A stretch of 64,000 bases of DNA from contig NZ_CP035758.1 of the NCBI RefSeq assembly GCF_004208415.1, positions 248,001-312,000 on the forward strand, read 5' to 3'. Below, piece by piece: positions 51,287-61,972 of this stretch. The notes below the pieces were generated by a model that saw only the letters and a program-made list of their open reading frames with translations, did no database searches and had not been told where the DNA came from. Each line of letters opens with the position of its first letter. Positions within the stretch are counted from its first letter, which is position 1. This stretch comes from Ktedonosporobacter rubrisoli. GTDB taxonomy: Bacteria > Chloroflexota > Ktedonobacteria > Ktedonobacterales > Ktedonobacteraceae. Both the position numbers and the translations under genes were made by a program.

Positions 51287-51800
51287 CGCTTGCTCCTGTT
51301 ATTTCATCTTCTACAACTAGTATTTTATCAGGCTTCGTTTGACAGAACACTAGAGGAATCACCATAAAACTGAGGCCTTGTGAAGTATTTTTCTGCTCTT
51401 AACTATAGCAGGCAATGAGGATAAAGTTGTGCCGCATTAAAAGAAATTTTTGGTAAATGTCCTACCTCATGCGAGCATCATCAGAAGTGAGCCAGAATCG
51501 AAAGATGAGCAGCCGCCCACTGTTAAGCAGCACAACAGTTGATTAGTTGAGAAATCGCTGTCTTGCGCCGTTGACGATGAAGCGTTTTTGGTAATTCCAG
51601 GAGCTCTTGATGTGAGCAAAATGGAGGCTCCAAGCTCGAACAGCTCTTCCAGGCTGGGTTTGCATCCATATCTTCAATGCCAAATTTGCAGCTTCTGGAA
51701 ATGCGTTCGAGCAACGGATTGTCAATTTTGAGATTGTGTGGGAGGCTCGGTCTCTTTGGCTGTAAATCTCAGGCAAATGCGATAAAAATCGACCCTCATT
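51287..51800 (-). other. intergenic region with decayed coding sequence
   Basis: 514 bases between the isochorismatase-like gene and ywbE. Minus-strand frames at 51523-51776 (with AAWKSCSSLEPP- and WNYQKRFIVNGAR-like pieces) switch frame and lack ribosome sites. They look like remains of a transposase tail, but this is not certain. The rest is AT-rich and empty. Confidence 0.35.
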
Positions 51801-51998
51801 CTACTCCTCGATTTTCTGTACGCGTCCAACCTGTCCATCGACAAGCCGTACCTTGATCCCATGTGGATGAGAAGCGGAGTTGGTCAAAATATCCTTGACG
51901 ATTCCTCGGGTCAGTTTTCCTGTTCGCTGGTCTTGCTTGAGAACGATTGACACGGTGATTCCCGAACGTATATTTTGACGGATGCGTCCATCTGGCAT
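51801..51998 (-). CDS. ywbE: YwbE-family small protein
   Basis: The 65-residue protein matches YwbE along its whole length: DGRIRQNIRSGITVSIVLKQ, then DQRTGKLTRGIVKDILTNSA and HPHGIKVRLVDGQVGRVQKI. The fold is a small SH3-like beta barrel; function unknown. AGGAG lies twelve bases before the ATG, a little far. It is flanked on both sides by transposase relics. Confidence 0.93.
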   Translation of the reverse strand: MPDGRIRQNIRSGITVSIVLKQDQRTGKLTRGIVKDILTNSASHPHGIKVRLVDGQVGRVQKIEE

Positions 51999-52551
51999 TT
52001 AATTGCACTTTCTCCTATCATCCCTGGTGAACGAATGTCTCTTTTCCCAGAGCTGCCTTCACGTGTTTCCTGATGTTCACCATCACCCATTTGACGGGAC
52101 ATCACCACATAGAGTAACACACTTTCCCTTCATGAGTCCATATTTAAGTGGCAACAGCAAGTGGCTTTCATTCGTCAGGTCCATCCTTCCCTGGAAACAG
52201 CCCACCAATTGGTTCAGGCCTTTGTGAAAATGGTAAGAGAACAGAAAGCATCAGATCTTGAATACTGGCTAGAGCATGTTCGCAACAACCATGTCCCCGA
52301 GCTTACCATAAGCCTGTTAAAGAAGTACAGGAGCCTTGCCCTGGTCTCCTTACTGGCTGATAGTCCTGCCACTCTCCCGCATCAGCCCAAGCTATGACCT
52401 CATCAACCTGCCAGATTGAAGGAGGAACAAGAGCGGTCTCCAGATTCTCCTAGGTGAGGGGCCACACCTGGGTAACCCACTCCCGTTCCCAGGTGCGCCA
52501 GTTGCCTGTCAGACGGTTTTCTAAGCTCTGCCAGAGCTCTCGCCTGCGTCT
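51999..52551. other. intergenic region with transposase and unidentified remnants
   Basis: Besides the ISL3-like fragment, the minus strand at about 52385-52555 encodes a Trp-rich stretch (ELWQSLENRLTGNWRTWERE, then VPPSIWQVDEVIAWADAGEW) interrupted by a TAG. It looks like part of an old gene that I cannot identify. Confidence 0.4.
52140..52397 (+). pseudogene. ISL3-like transposase C-terminal fragment
   Basis: The frame reads KWQQQVAFIRQVHPSLETAH, then QLVQAFVKMVREQKASDLEY and WLEHVRNNHVPEL, which fits the region before the last catalytic part of ISL3-family transposases. Sequence after about 52315 no longer fits. No start, N-terminus or terminal repeats are present, so this is a relic of an insertion sequence. 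Confidence 0.6.
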
Positions 52552-54519
52552 CTAGCAGACGCGCAGAATATGCAGCAAGTACGCCTTACGGTTAAGCGGG
52601 TTATAATCCATGCGCTTGCGCGTCGGAAACATATTCTCCATTTTGCTAAATCCGCCAGGTTTCACCACAAAAACTCCTTCTCCTTCCGTAAATGAATTCA
52701 GTTCGCGTTTGAAGTTCTCGGTTGTTGCCACAGGCAGCGTTCCAGTTAGAACGAACGTATCATCGTTCTGAGGGATGGGCTGCTCAAAGCTGGCTCTTAA
52801 AGCTGAGAGCCTGAACATCGCTTTGCTGATCGCGTAAACAGGCACGCTCAATTCAAATTGGTTGAGCGGTTCGTAAACTTCAGTGCCAGCTTGCTTGAGC
52901 GCTTCCATTAAGACCAGCGGAACCAGGTTTTTGAAATCGCCAGCTATAGTTACCGGGCTTGCATAGCCGGTGTGCGAGAGCGTTACGATGATATCAGTAA
53001 CCTCCCACCCATATAAGCCCTGCTTCAGGGTAGCATGCGTTGTCTCCTCGATAGCCCTGTAGAAGGCCAGGGGCAAGGCTCCTGGCGTATATCTATAGGT
53101 AATGCCGCTGCCAGAAGAACCCGGTTCAACCCGAAAGCCTACAGTGGCATAAAATGGATTATCTGGCGCTCCCATCATATCAAGAGCCTGGCCCACGCAC
53201 TTTGGCTTTTCGATACAGACAATGCTGGTCTCCGAAAATTGCACATCCAGGCCATGCTTTTCCTTGAGTATTGCCTCGATAACCTCTTTCTGCACCTCGC
53301 CAAAAAGGCGCACATAGATCTCCTTATGGAAATCATCCTTCAAGACGCGAATCAAGGGATCCTCTTCGGCGATATCCAGAAGTGCCTGATATAAGCGGTG
53401 CTCCTGGCCGCTGTGCCGAGGCTCAATGCGCGTTTCCAGTTGGGGATCTGCGAAGTGAATGTCCCTGATTTTGGCGGACCACTCACCCAGCACATCGCCG
53501 ATCTTGGCGTCTTTCAACCCCCAGACTTTACAAAACTCGCCGGCCATCACCGTTTGAACCTGCACGGTTTTCCCCTCATAGAATAAGTGAAGCTTTTTCA
53601 GCTTGTCAGTATAGGTCTCAATGCTGCCATCCGACTTTTTCCGCTGCACGCGAACATAGGTTCGCACGCTTATGCTTCCTGAAAACAGTCTGACGTAGGC
53701 AATTTTTTCGCCAGTAGCCTCTTTCTCTAACTTAAAGACGACTCCAGATAAGGGAGCCTGCTCTCCTTCTGTGTTTGCGGGAAACATACGCACAACGGCT
53801 TCCAACAACTGAGAAACACCCACGCCGGTCATAGCTGAGCCAAAGAAGATCGGGTAGAGCTTTGCTTCCCTTACCTGCTTTAGCAAGGCCTCTGCTACCT
53901 GCTCACCCGTGATGCTTTCTTCTCGCACATAGGCGGCAAGGAGTTGCTCATCATTTAGCGTGAGTTGCTCGATGCAGGTTTCCAGGAACGCTTGATCTTG
54001 TAAGCTGTTTTCCACGACACAGGCACGCTTCGTACCTATATTTTCAGCTCTATTCAAGGGGATTACGTGAGCTGTGAGCTTCTCCTGGATGCGCTTAAGA
54101 AGCGTTGTTGACTGTGCGCCGCTGCGGTCTATTTTATTGATGAAGATGATAGTGGGGATGCCAAGACGCATCAGGACCGCTAACAAAATCTTTGTTTGGG
54201 CCTGAATTCCTTCTACGGCTGATATGAGTAGAATAGCGCCATCAAGAACACTAAAGGAACGCTCTACTTCGGCAATAAAATCGGCATGGCCAGGGGTATC
54301 GATCAGATTGATCTTCAGATCCTGCACAAAGAACGAAACGACGGAAGCCTTGATCGTAATACCTCTTCTTTTTTCCAGCTCCATCGAGTCGGTCTGCGTA
54401 TTGCCTTTGTCTACCCGGCCAATCTCATCAATAACATGCGTTTCATATAATACACGCTCGGTCAGGCTGGTCTTTCCAGCGTCCACATGTGCAACAATTC
54501 CAATATTTAGGGTCTGCAC
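52552..54519 (-). CDS. translational GTPase of the OtrA/TetM ribosomal-protection type
   Basis: The 655-residue EF-G-like protein has G1 AHVDAGKTS (Lys16), switch I with RGITIKAS, G3 DTPGHADF and G4 NKIDR. It then has domains II-V without the EF-G insert, and a length like TetM/OtrA (about 640-660). Such proteins remove tetracycline from the ribosome. Actinobacterial and environmental homologues can be intrinsic and of unproven resistance activity. GTG start behind AAGAGG at ten bases. It stands alone. Confidence 0.88.
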   Translation of the reverse strand: MQTLNIGIVAHVDAGKTSLTERVLYETHVIDEIGRVDKGNTQTDSMELEKRRGITIKASVVSFFVQDLKINLIDTPGHADFIAEVERSFSVLDGAILLISAVEGIQAQTKILLAVLMRLGIPTIIFINKIDRSGAQSTTLLKRIQEKLTAHVIPLNRAENIGTKRACVVENSLQDQAFLETCIEQLTLNDEQLLAAYVREESITGEQVAEALLKQVREAKLYPIFFGSAMTGVGVSQLLEAVVRMFPANTEGEQAPLSGVVFKLEKEATGEKIAYVRLFSGSISVRTYVRVQRKKSDGSIETYTDKLKKLHLFYEGKTVQVQTVMAGEFCKVWGLKDAKIGDVLGEWSAKIRDIHFADPQLETRIEPRHSGQEHRLYQALLDIAEEDPLIRVLKDDFHKEIYVRLFGEVQKEVIEAILKEKHGLDVQFSETSIVCIEKPKCVGQALDMMGAPDNPFYATVGFRVEPGSSGSGITYRYTPGALPLAFYRAIEETTHATLKQGLYGWEVTDIIVTLSHTGYASPVTIAGDFKNLVPLVLMEALKQAGTEVYEPLNQFELSVPVYAISKAMFRLSALRASFEQPIPQNDDTFVLTGTLPVATTENFKRELNSFTEGEGVFVVKPGGFSKMENMFPTRKRMDYNPLNRKAYLLHILRVC

Positions 54520-54881
54520 TTAATAAAGTCCTCTTTCTCATCTGCATATAGATCTCCTTTTGTGTAAATTGATTGTTGAAGTACCGCATAGTAATTCCTT
54601 TCTTTCTTGTAAGTAGTGCCGAGCGCCCTCTAGCTCAAGGAGCGCTGCTTGCGTTGGCAGTTCTGGCTCAAGTCATCAAGTTGACTGCCTGAATATATAA
54701 GTTATCTTGCCAGGCTGGGTTTGTCAAGACAAGGATGAGGCAGTTTGCAAATGACTTCAAATCCACTACTGCTGTGATATTCTTTTCTCTGCCAATTGTA
54801 TGATCCTGGACTTGACGTGCGCCCGGCCTGATGCTATTTTTGTTTTGTGTAACTTTGCCCTATTTTAGAGACGGAGCAACG
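54520..54881 (+). other. divergent intergenic region
   Basis: 362 bases between the GTPase gene and the LAL regulator. It contains the promoter at 54812-54840. The frame running from 54831 begins inside that promoter and so is unlikely to be translated. Nothing else is seen. Confidence 0.5.
54812..54840 (+). promoter_or_regulatory. sigma-70-type promoter of the LAL regulator
   Basis: TTGACG (54812-54817) and TATTTT (54835-54840) are 17 bases apart, 42 bases before the chosen ATG at 54882. Confidence 0.5.
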
Positions 54882-57800
54882 ATGGCGCGCACAACTCCGA
54901 GCCTCCAGCAGGGCAGGCTCGATACATATGCTGAAACAGAGGCTATTGCTGTGGATTCGCCGGCCTGGTTTTCCTGGCTGGCTGAACATCGTCTCTTTCG
55001 CTTTATAGCGGCCTCCGGTAAATTTACTGCGCGCAAGGAACGGAGGGCTAGCGGCCAGTATTGGTATGCTTATCGGCGCCAGCATGGCTTACTACGTACG
55101 GCCTATCTGGGCAAAACTGAGGAGGTAACGCATGGGCGCCTTAACGAAGTTGCCGACCTGCTTAATGCTGCATCCGCGCAGAATGCGATAGCTTCCAATG
55201 AGCCCGGGCAAGCATATCTACTCACGACAAAGCTCATTCCACCCGCTCTTTCTGCTACAATGATCGCGCGCCCACGCTTGCTTACCGCCCTAAGAAATTA
55301 TGCTACTCGCAGGTTGCTTTTGCTCACCGCTCCAGCTGGTTCGGGCAAGACCACGCTGCTCAGCGCCTGGCTGCGTGAGCTCTCCTGCCCGGTAGCCTGG
55401 CTCTCTCTTGAGGAAGGGGAAAACGAGCCAACGCGTTTCTGGAGCTATGTCCTTGCAGCACTGCAAAAGCATATTCACAACTTTGCGACACATCTACGCC
55501 TGCAGTTAAGCAGGCTGCAAGAGGAGACGCTTGAGCCGTTTCTGGTCCTTCTGGTAAATGCTCTGGCAACGCTGCCAGGAGAGCTAGTACTTATCCTTGA
55601 TGATTATCATCTGATTACTAACCTGACGATTCAGGAAGGCGTGAGCTTTCTGATCGAGCATGCGCCTGCACAATTGCACCTTGTAATAGCCAGCCGTGCT
55701 CTTCCAGCATTGCCACTTGCCCGCCTGCAGGCCCGGAGCATGCTAGCCGAAGTGGGCTTTGCCGAGCTACGTTTTACCTCCCAGGAAGCCGGAGAGCTGC
55801 TTGAAAAATGTGCAGGTATCACGCCAGAGGAAGAGGAGCTAACAAACATTGTGAGCCGCACGGAGGGTTGGGCCACAGGGCTTGTATTGATAGCCCAGGC
55901 CGCCCGATCTGGGCACAGAGATGTTGCATCTTTACCAAACTCTGCCACAGACTTTCAGGCAGTTTTTGCTTATTTTGCTAGCGAGATTCTGGCTCGGCAG
56001 CCGGAGCATGTGCGCGAATTTCTCCTCTGCAGTTCGGCCCTTGAATGCTTCAATGGAGCACTCTGCGACGCTATCATGCTTCAGCGGCACGGCCATGATC
56101 TTTTAGTGCATCTATCGCAAGAAAATCTCTTTCTCTCCTCGCTCGCTGAGCGTCCGGGCTGGTATCGTTACCACCAGCTATTTAGCTCTTTTCTGCGTAG
56201 CCAGCTAGAGCACGTCTATCCGGGACGCGCGGCCGCACTGCTGCGGCAAGCTTCTGACTGGTATGCTCAACAGGCTATGCCGGCCGAGGCCATCACCTGT
56301 GCCTTGCAAGCTCATGACTATACGCTTGCCGCTCGCTTACTTGAAGGGCAGGGACGCGCGATGCTGATGAGCCAGGAAGTGCTTACCCTTAGCATGTGGA
56401 TACACTCCTTGCCGACAGCGCTTATGCCAGCTCATCCGCGCCTTTGTATCTACGCAGCCTGGACATTTCTGCATACCTCGCATATGTTAGCTGCGGAAAG
56501 CTACCTCAATCTGGCCGAGCGCGGGCTGAAAGACGAAGTAATAGTTGAGGAGGAGCTGCAGGCACTGCATGGGGAGATCGCGGCTATTCGGGCTCGCCTG
56601 GCCATCTATCATGAGAGGAGTGAACATAGTATTACTCTCGCACAGCAGGCCTTGCTCTGGCTGGCAGAAGGCGATGATATCATGCGTTGCGAAGTGGCTC
56701 TCAGCTTGGGAGTGGCTTATGAAGCACTGGAAAAGCCGGCAGAAGCCGAGAAGTCATATCGGGAAGCGCTCAAGCGTAGTCAGCGTTGCGGCAATTTGCG
56801 GACTGCCATGCTTGCCATTCGTTCGTTGGCTTTGCTTTACAAAGAGCAGGGCAAGTTGCACCGGGCCTATAAGACCTATCAAGAGGGCCTGGCTTATGTG
56901 CAGCAGACGCGACAGGAAAAGCTTGTGCTGGCAGCCTTCTTATTTGTTGGCCTGGGTGAGCTCTATTATGAGTGGAACGATCTAGAGGCTGCAGAGCGTT
57001 ATTTGGGTGAGGGCGTGATGTCAGGGCAGCGCAGCGGCGATGTAAAAATCTGGCTGCTTAGCTACGTCGGTCTGATTTATAGCGCCCTGGCCCGTGAGGA
57101 GCAGGCAAAAGTTGAAGCGCTTCTGTCAGAGGCTGAGCGTCAAATTCACCTGACGCAGTTTAGCCGTGGCATAGGCTGGCTGGAAACGATCCACGCACAA
57201 TTGAGCGCGCGGCAGGGTAATATGGAGCCGCTCCTTGACTGGGCCCGAACGTGCGGACTGGACCCGGCCCAGGAGCCAGATGTGCTTTATGAGGATGAAT
57301 ATCAGCAGCTGGCTCTGGCACTTAGTATAAGCAATGAATCAGTTGCTGCACTGCATATCCTTGACGCTCTGTTAAAAAGGGCAGAGCGAGCGCAGCGTAC
57401 CGGACGCAAAATTTCCTTACTCCTCAGCCTGGTTTCCGTCTATATGAAACAGGGCGAGAGCACACAAGCTTTAACGCTTCTTGCCGAATCGTTAGCGCTG
57501 GCCGAGCCCGGAGGCTATCTGCGTACCTTCATCGATCAGGGACCACAGCTTATTGGGCCGCTCACAAAGCTGCTCAAAGCCTATCAGCAGGGCAATCAAC
57601 CTGGACATATCTGCTCGCTTGCCTATCTCAAGCGCCTGCTATTCCTCTTCAGGCAAGAGCCTGCCTTGCAACACAAACACGAGGCTGTTCCTATCTTACC
57701 CGAGCAGCTAAGCCCACGTGAGCTTGAAGTTTTGCGCCTGCTTGCCGCTGGTTATACCAACGCAGAAATAGCAAGAATACTCGTTATCGGGCTGAACACA

Positions 57801-57893
57801 GTCAAAACTCACTTGAAGAACATCTTTGGCAAGCTTGAGGTACGCAACCGCACTCAGGCTATTGCCTGCGCTCGGACCCTGCAACTGCTTTGA
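54882..57893 (+). CDS. LAL/MalT-family LuxR-type transcriptional activator
   Basis: The 1003-residue protein has an N-terminal 100 residues with no recognised domain, then a MalT-like NTPase domain with Walker [19 protein letters not shown] and Walker [11 protein letters not shown] long TPR-like helical region (about 450-900) follows, then a LuxR HTH at the C-terminus ([20 protein letters not shown] and [20 protein letters not shown]). Such activators bind an inducer and ATP and form multimers on DNA. GGAG five bases before the ATG at 54882, and the promoter upstream, decide the start. A TPR gene follows. Confidence 0.92.
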   Translation: MARTTPSLQQGRLDTYAETEAIAVDSPAWFSWLAEHRLFRFIAASGKFTARKERRASGQYWYAYRRQHGLLRTAYLGKTEEVTHGRLNEVADLLNAASAQNAIASNEPGQAYLLTTKLIPPALSATMIARPRLLTALRNYATRRLLLLTAPAGSGKTTLLSAWLRELSCPVAWLSLEEGENEPTRFWSYVLAALQKHIHNFATHLRLQLSRLQEETLEPFLVLLVNALATLPGELVLILDDYHLITNLTIQEGVSFLIEHAPAQLHLVIASRALPALPLARLQARSMLAEVGFAELRFTSQEAGELLEKCAGITPEEEELTNIVSRTEGWATGLVLIAQAARSGHRDVASLPNSATDFQAVFAYFASEILARQPEHVREFLLCSSALECFNGALCDAIMLQRHGHDLLVHLSQENLFLSSLAERPGWYRYHQLFSSFLRSQLEHVYPGRAAALLRQASDWYAQQAMPAEAITCALQAHDYTLAARLLEGQGRAMLMSQEVLTLSMWIHSLPTALMPAHPRLCIYAAWTFLHTSHMLAAESYLNLAERGLKDEVIVEEELQALHGEIAAIRARLAIYHERSEHSITLAQQALLWLAEGDDIMRCEVALSLGVAYEALEKPAEAEKSYREALKRSQRCGNLRTAMLAIRSLALLYKEQGKLHRAYKTYQEGLAYVQQTRQEKLVLAAFLFVGLGELYYEWNDLEAAERYLGEGVMSGQRSGDVKIWLLSYVGLIYSALAREEQAKVEALLSEAERQIHLTQFSRGIGWLETIHAQLSARQGNMEPLLDWARTCGLDPAQEPDVLYEDEYQQLALALSISNESVAALHILDALLKRAERAQRTGRKISLLLSLVSVYMKQGESTQALTLLAESLALAEPGGYLRTFIDQGPQLIGPLTKLLKAYQQGNQPGHICSLAYLKRLLFLFRQEPALQHKHEAVPILPEQLSPRELEVLRLLAAGYTNAEIARILVIGLNTVKTHLKNIFGKLEVRNRTQAIACARTLQLL

Positions 57894-58030
57894 TTCGTTC
57901 TTGCGCCTTTTATCTTCCTTAGCAAGAAGCTACTCCTCAAAATCCTCCTTTCAGGCGATGTTTTCCTCAGAGCCGGACGGTACACTTCTGCATGGAACTA
58001 ATAAATACAAAAGAAACGAGGTAAGCTGCA

Positions 58031-58990
58031 ATGTCCTTATCAGTAGAAGCTATTACTGAGCGCTATATCATCGGCCAACGGGCTCTGAGCGAGATCGCCC
58101 AGGCATATTTCTTTGAAGGCCGGCTTGAGGAGGCCCTGAGTCTTTTTCAGGCAGGTGAGCATTTGCTTGAAGCTCGCGAGCTGTCGCCCGAGAGCCGCCT
58201 TGACTGGTTGCTCGAATATGGTCTATTTGTCGTGCATTACTACTATCTCACTGGGATGCAGAAAGATCTTATGGCTTCGGTACTGCAGAGAGCGCGGCAA
58301 GCTGCCGAAGCCAGCCAGCAGGAAACGAAAATTGCTACCGCGTTCTATCTGGTCGGTCAAGCAAGTTATTATCAAAATCTGCTATCCGGCGGGACCGATT
58401 ATAGCGCGGCTCGGGACATGCTGCAAAAGGCTTCCCAGCTTTATGAGAAGCATGGCGATAACTATAAATTAGCGGAAGCGCTTTTCTACACCGGCCTGAC
58501 CTATGATCGCCAACAGCAAGATGAACGCTCGCGGGAACATTACCTACGAGCCTTGGCGCTCGGTGAGCAATACGGAAATAAGTGGGCAGCCTCGGAAGCG
58601 ATGCGCCATCTTACCGATTATAGCGACGGCGAACAGCGCCTGCACTATGCTCTGGGCTCCTTGACGCTGCGTGAAGAGCTGGGTAGCAAAGTCTATGTGC
58701 CCTCAGCTCAATTGCTGCTTAGCGATATCTATATAGAGCGCGGCGAGTTGGAGAAGGCGCTTGAGTACTGCCAGCAAGCTGAACGGCTTAATAAAGAGAT
58801 GGAGTTGGAGGCCCGTCTTATTGGTGTGTTAGTTGTCAAGGGAGAGATTGCCTATAAGCAAGACCGGTTGGCCGAGGCGCGCGAAAGGTGGGAACAAGCT
58901 TTTAGCCTATCTCAGAAGTACAAAGCAGCTCACTGGCTTCCCATCATAGAGGAAAAGCTTAAACTGCTTGCAGATGGCGCACAAAGCTAG
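58031..58990 (+). CDS. tetratricopeptide-repeat protein
   Basis: The 319-residue cytoplasmic protein is made of helix pairs with TPR character, such as GRLEEALSLFQAGEHLLEAR, AEALFYTGLTYDRQQQDERS and GELEKALEYCQQAERLNKEM. It has no catalytic motif. GAGG lies nine bases before the ATG. It follows the LAL regulator by 137 bases on the same strand, and its repeats resemble that regulator's TPR region, so it may be a partner. Confidence 0.85.
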   Translation: MSLSVEAITERYIIGQRALSEIAQAYFFEGRLEEALSLFQAGEHLLEARELSPESRLDWLLEYGLFVVHYYYLTGMQKDLMASVLQRARQAAEASQQETKIATAFYLVGQASYYQNLLSGGTDYSAARDMLQKASQLYEKHGDNYKLAEALFYTGLTYDRQQQDERSREHYLRALALGEQYGNKWAASEAMRHLTDYSDGEQRLHYALGSLTLREELGSKVYVPSAQLLLSDIYIERGELEKALEYCQQAERLNKEMELEARLIGVLVVKGEIAYKQDRLAEARERWEQAFSLSQKYKAAHWLPIIEEKLKLLADGAQS

Positions 58991-59026
58991 CAAAGTGCGA
59001 GTTATCGCGGCAAAACAGCGCAAGGA

Positions 59027-59120
59027 GCAGGCAGAAACATATTTTTGCTTCTGCCTGCGCTATGGTAAATTGGTCACTTTTCTACATGGGTTTACAGCTT
59101 TCCGCGAGTATGCGGAAAGC
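59027..59120. terminator. two hairpins between convergent TPR and gcvH genes
   Basis: GCAGGCAGAA / TTCTGCCTGC (59027-59058) is a perfect 10-bp stem with a T-rich 12-base loop. GCTTTCCGC / GCGGAAAGC (59097-59120) is a perfect 9-bp stem. They lie between two converging transcripts and could end both. Confidence 0.5.
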
Positions 59121-59139
59121 ATGCTGTGGACGGTCGCGC

Positions 59140-59532
59140 CTAGCTCTCAGCCTCGGCTAGAAACTGCTCATATTGATCTGCAGTCATGAGCCCGGCAAGC
59201 TGCTTGCTATCCTTGATCTTGAACTTCACGAGCCAGCCTTCGCCAAATGGATCATCGTTGACAAGCTCAGGGGAGTCGTTCAAGTCGTCGTTAACCTCGC
59301 TGATCTGCCCGCTAATTGGAGCATATACCTCCGCCACAGACTTGACCGATTCGACATTGCCGATTGGCCGGCCCTGTTCAAAACTAGCGCCAACTTTGGG
59401 CAGCTCAACAAAAACTACATCACCTAACTGACGCTGAGCATAATCTGTGATGCCAAGCGTGGCCTGGGTGCCAGCTACGCGCACCCATTCATGCTCTTTC
59501 GAATATTTCAAATCGTTAGGATATTTACCCAT
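59140..59532 (-). CDS. gcvH: glycine cleavage system H protein
   Basis: The 130-residue lipoyl carrier has the lipoylation Lys64 in GNVESVKSVAEVYAP and the family start DLKYSKEHEWVRV. It shuttles the aminomethyl group of glycine between GcvP, GcvT and the L protein; in some bacteria it also serves lipoate relay. AGGAAAG precedes the ATG. No other gcv gene is in the window, so it is a stand-alone copy. Confidence 0.95.
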   Translation of the reverse strand: MGKYPNDLKYSKEHEWVRVAGTQATLGITDYAQRQLGDVVFVELPKVGASFEQGRPIGNVESVKSVAEVYAPISGQISEVNDDLNDSPELVNDDPFGEGWLVKFKIKDSKQLAGLMTADQYEQFLAEAES

Positions 59533-59779
59533 TGCTTATCTTTCCTGGAAATCTATATTTGCACATACGAGTATCTATCTACCCTCTTCTATTCAGTATA
59601 CTGAACACTACAAAGCAAGCTATCGCTAACATGTGCTGACTTGAACTATCCAAATGATAGCCAGACGGAGGGGAAAGCCATTTTGAGACGAAGAAATACC
59701 TTTGTTTCTTTTGCTGAAATACAACGCCCTCTCCAGAGCATTCTAGAGGGGGCGAGAGTAGTAGAAACGCTTCATCTTA

Positions 59780-61972
59780 TTAGCTTGCTTGCGCCTGACT
59801 GAGCGTAGCCGGGCCGTCCAGGTGCAGCCGACGCAGCGTCTGGGCGTTCAGGGCGACGATGATAGTCGAGATCGACATGAGGAGCGCACTCACGGCTGGT
59901 GGCAGGACAAAGCCAATGGGAGCCAGAGCACCAGCCGCTAAGGGCAGGGCGATGATATTATAGCCCGCGGCCCAGGCTAGATTCTGCATCATCTTGCGAT
60001 AGCTAGCTCGACTCAGTTGAATAATGCGTGCGATATCGCGCGGATCATTTTTAACCAGAACGATACCGGCGGAGGCGCGAGCCACATCTGTTCCAGCCCC
60101 AATAGCGATGCCAACGTCTGCTTGAGCCAGAGCCGGAGCATCATTCACGCCATCTCCAACCATGGCAACCTTTGCACCGCTCTGCTGCAACTCGCGTATC
60201 TTAGCGCTCTTGTTGGCCGGCAGAACTTGGGCGAACACCTCATCCAATCCCAGTTCTCCCGCTACCCAATCCGCGACCTCTTGCGAATCTCCGGTAAGCA
60301 TAGCTACGCGGATACCTTGCTTCTTGAGGGCCGCGACAGCCTGGTAGCTTTCCGGCCTGATGACGTCGGCCAGAGCAAAGGCAGCCAGTAATTCTTGTTG
60401 CGCGACCAGGTACACGACAGTTTGTCCGCGCTTTCCCCATTGCTGGACTTGCTCGCTAAAAGTGGTGGGAAGCTCAATATTTTCCTGTTCCAGCAGGCGC
60501 GGACCACCCACGATAAGCGTACGCCCGGCGACCTGAGCCTGGGCTCCTCGCCCGGGCAGGGCCGCAAATTCAGTTGCGCGCGGAATAGAGATCTTGCGCT
60601 GTTGAGCCGCCGAAACAATGGCGCGCGCTATAGGATGCTCGCTTTCTTGCTCTACTGCTGCCGCCAGAGCCAGGGCTTCGGCCTCGGATAAATTTTGCTT
60701 CGTCTGCATGGCGACAAGACCCTGGCTGCCCGTTGTAAGGGTGCCGGTCTTGTCAAAGACTACAGCCGAGAGCAAGCGAGCCTGCTCTAAGGCCAGACGA
60801 TCGCGAACCAGAATACCGTTGCGTGCCGAGAGCGTTGTGGTGATTGCAATCACCAGCGGAATGGCAAGTCCCAAGGCATGCGGGCAGGCCACAACAAGCG
60901 TTGAGACGACGCGCTCTACAGTAGTTTCATCGAAACCCTGAGCTATCGTCCAGGCGATCAACGTAACAATGGCCACGCCAAGGGCCACAAAGGTTAGCCA
61001 GAAGGCTGCACGGTCGGCTAGAGCCTGAGCATTGCTGCGGCTATCCTGGGCCTCGGCTACCAGCTTCATAATACCGGCAAGCATGGTTTTTTCGCCAATG
61101 CGCGTTACCTGCAGGCGCAACGAGCCGGCACTATTTACGGTACCCGCAATAACCTCATCGCCTTTTTGCTTATTCACCGGACGCGACTCGCCGGTAATCA
61201 TGCTCTCGTTGACCTGGCTTTTGCCTTCCACTACCTGTGCATCTGCCGGAATCTGCCCGCCTGGCCTTACAAGTACCAGATCTCCTTCGCGCAAATCTTT
61301 CACGGACACGCGTTGGATCGCGCCATCCGGGGCTATTCGTTCGGCCATATCTGGCAGGAGTTTGGCCAGTTCGTTAAGCGCGCTCTGAGCGCTACCGATG
61401 GCCCGCATCTCCATCCAGTGGCCCAGCAACATGATTGTAGTCAGTGTCGCCAGTTCCCAATAAAAGGCCATGCCATGTAACAGGCCAAAGGTTACAGCCA
61501 GGCTGTAAAAGTAAGCTGTTGAGATAGCCAGGGCAACCAGGGTCATCATGCCAGGTCGCAGGGTGCGAATCTCATCTACGGCTCCACTCAGGAAGACCCA
61601 GCCACCATACCAGTAAACGATGCTGGCCAGGATCGGCACCAGCCAGAACGAGCCTGGAAACGTTGGCGCCTGATAGTGCAGGAGCGCTTGAAACAGCTCA
61701 GCATAAACGATAATGGGAATGGTGAGCACAAGACTGATCCAGAATGGGCGCTGAAACATGGCGGCACTATGCCCGGCATGGCTAGCATGCCCGCTCATAT
61801 GGGTGGAATGGCCTCCATGATCCATATGTTCATGCTGGCCATGCTCAGGCTGAGAGGTATCCAAGCCTGCATGCCTATGCTCGTGTTGCTGGCTCTCCCT
61901 GCTGGGCATGGCTGCTTCCTGCTGGCGCTTATGTTCCCTGGATATATCTGCACGTTGTTTAAATGGTTGCAT
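59780..61972 (-). CDS. copper-translocating P1B-type ATPase, CPH (CopB) subtype
   Basis: The 730-residue ATPase begins with a His/Met-rich tail of about 75 residues (HEHMDHGGHSTHMSGHASHA) instead of CxxC metal domains. It has about eight membrane helices, the TGES actuator loop, the phosphorylation site DKTGTLTTG, the hinge GDGVNDAPALAQAD and, in the sixth helix, VACPHALGLAIP. CPH rather than CPC marks the P1B-3/CopB group, which exports Cu(II) or Cu(I) (some Ag). GGGGGAG precedes the ATG at 61972. A consensus promoter with a likely copper operator lies upstream. Confidence 0.92.
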   Translation of the reverse strand: MQPFKQRADISREHKRQQEAAMPSRESQQHEHRHAGLDTSQPEHGQHEHMDHGGHSTHMSGHASHAGHSAAMFQRPFWISLVLTIPIIVYAELFQALLHYQAPTFPGSFWLVPILASIVYWYGGWVFLSGAVDEIRTLRPGMMTLVALAISTAYFYSLAVTFGLLHGMAFYWELATLTTIMLLGHWMEMRAIGSAQSALNELAKLLPDMAERIAPDGAIQRVSVKDLREGDLVLVRPGGQIPADAQVVEGKSQVNESMITGESRPVNKQKGDEVIAGTVNSAGSLRLQVTRIGEKTMLAGIMKLVAEAQDSRSNAQALADRAAFWLTFVALGVAIVTLIAWTIAQGFDETTVERVVSTLVVACPHALGLAIPLVIAITTTLSARNGILVRDRLALEQARLLSAVVFDKTGTLTTGSQGLVAMQTKQNLSEAEALALAAAVEQESEHPIARAIVSAAQQRKISIPRATEFAALPGRGAQAQVAGRTLIVGGPRLLEQENIELPTTFSEQVQQWGKRGQTVVYLVAQQELLAAFALADVIRPESYQAVAALKKQGIRVAMLTGDSQEVADWVAGELGLDEVFAQVLPANKSAKIRELQQSGAKVAMVGDGVNDAPALAQADVGIAIGAGTDVARASAGIVLVKNDPRDIARIIQLSRASYRKMMQNLAWAAGYNIIALPLAAGALAPIGFVLPPAVSALLMSISTIIVALNAQTLRRLHLDGPATLSQAQAS

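Noticed and set aside
59533..59779. Glycine riboswitch before gcvH
   Set aside because: The upstream sequence shows none of the conserved glycine aptamer elements and the gcvH leader is very short.
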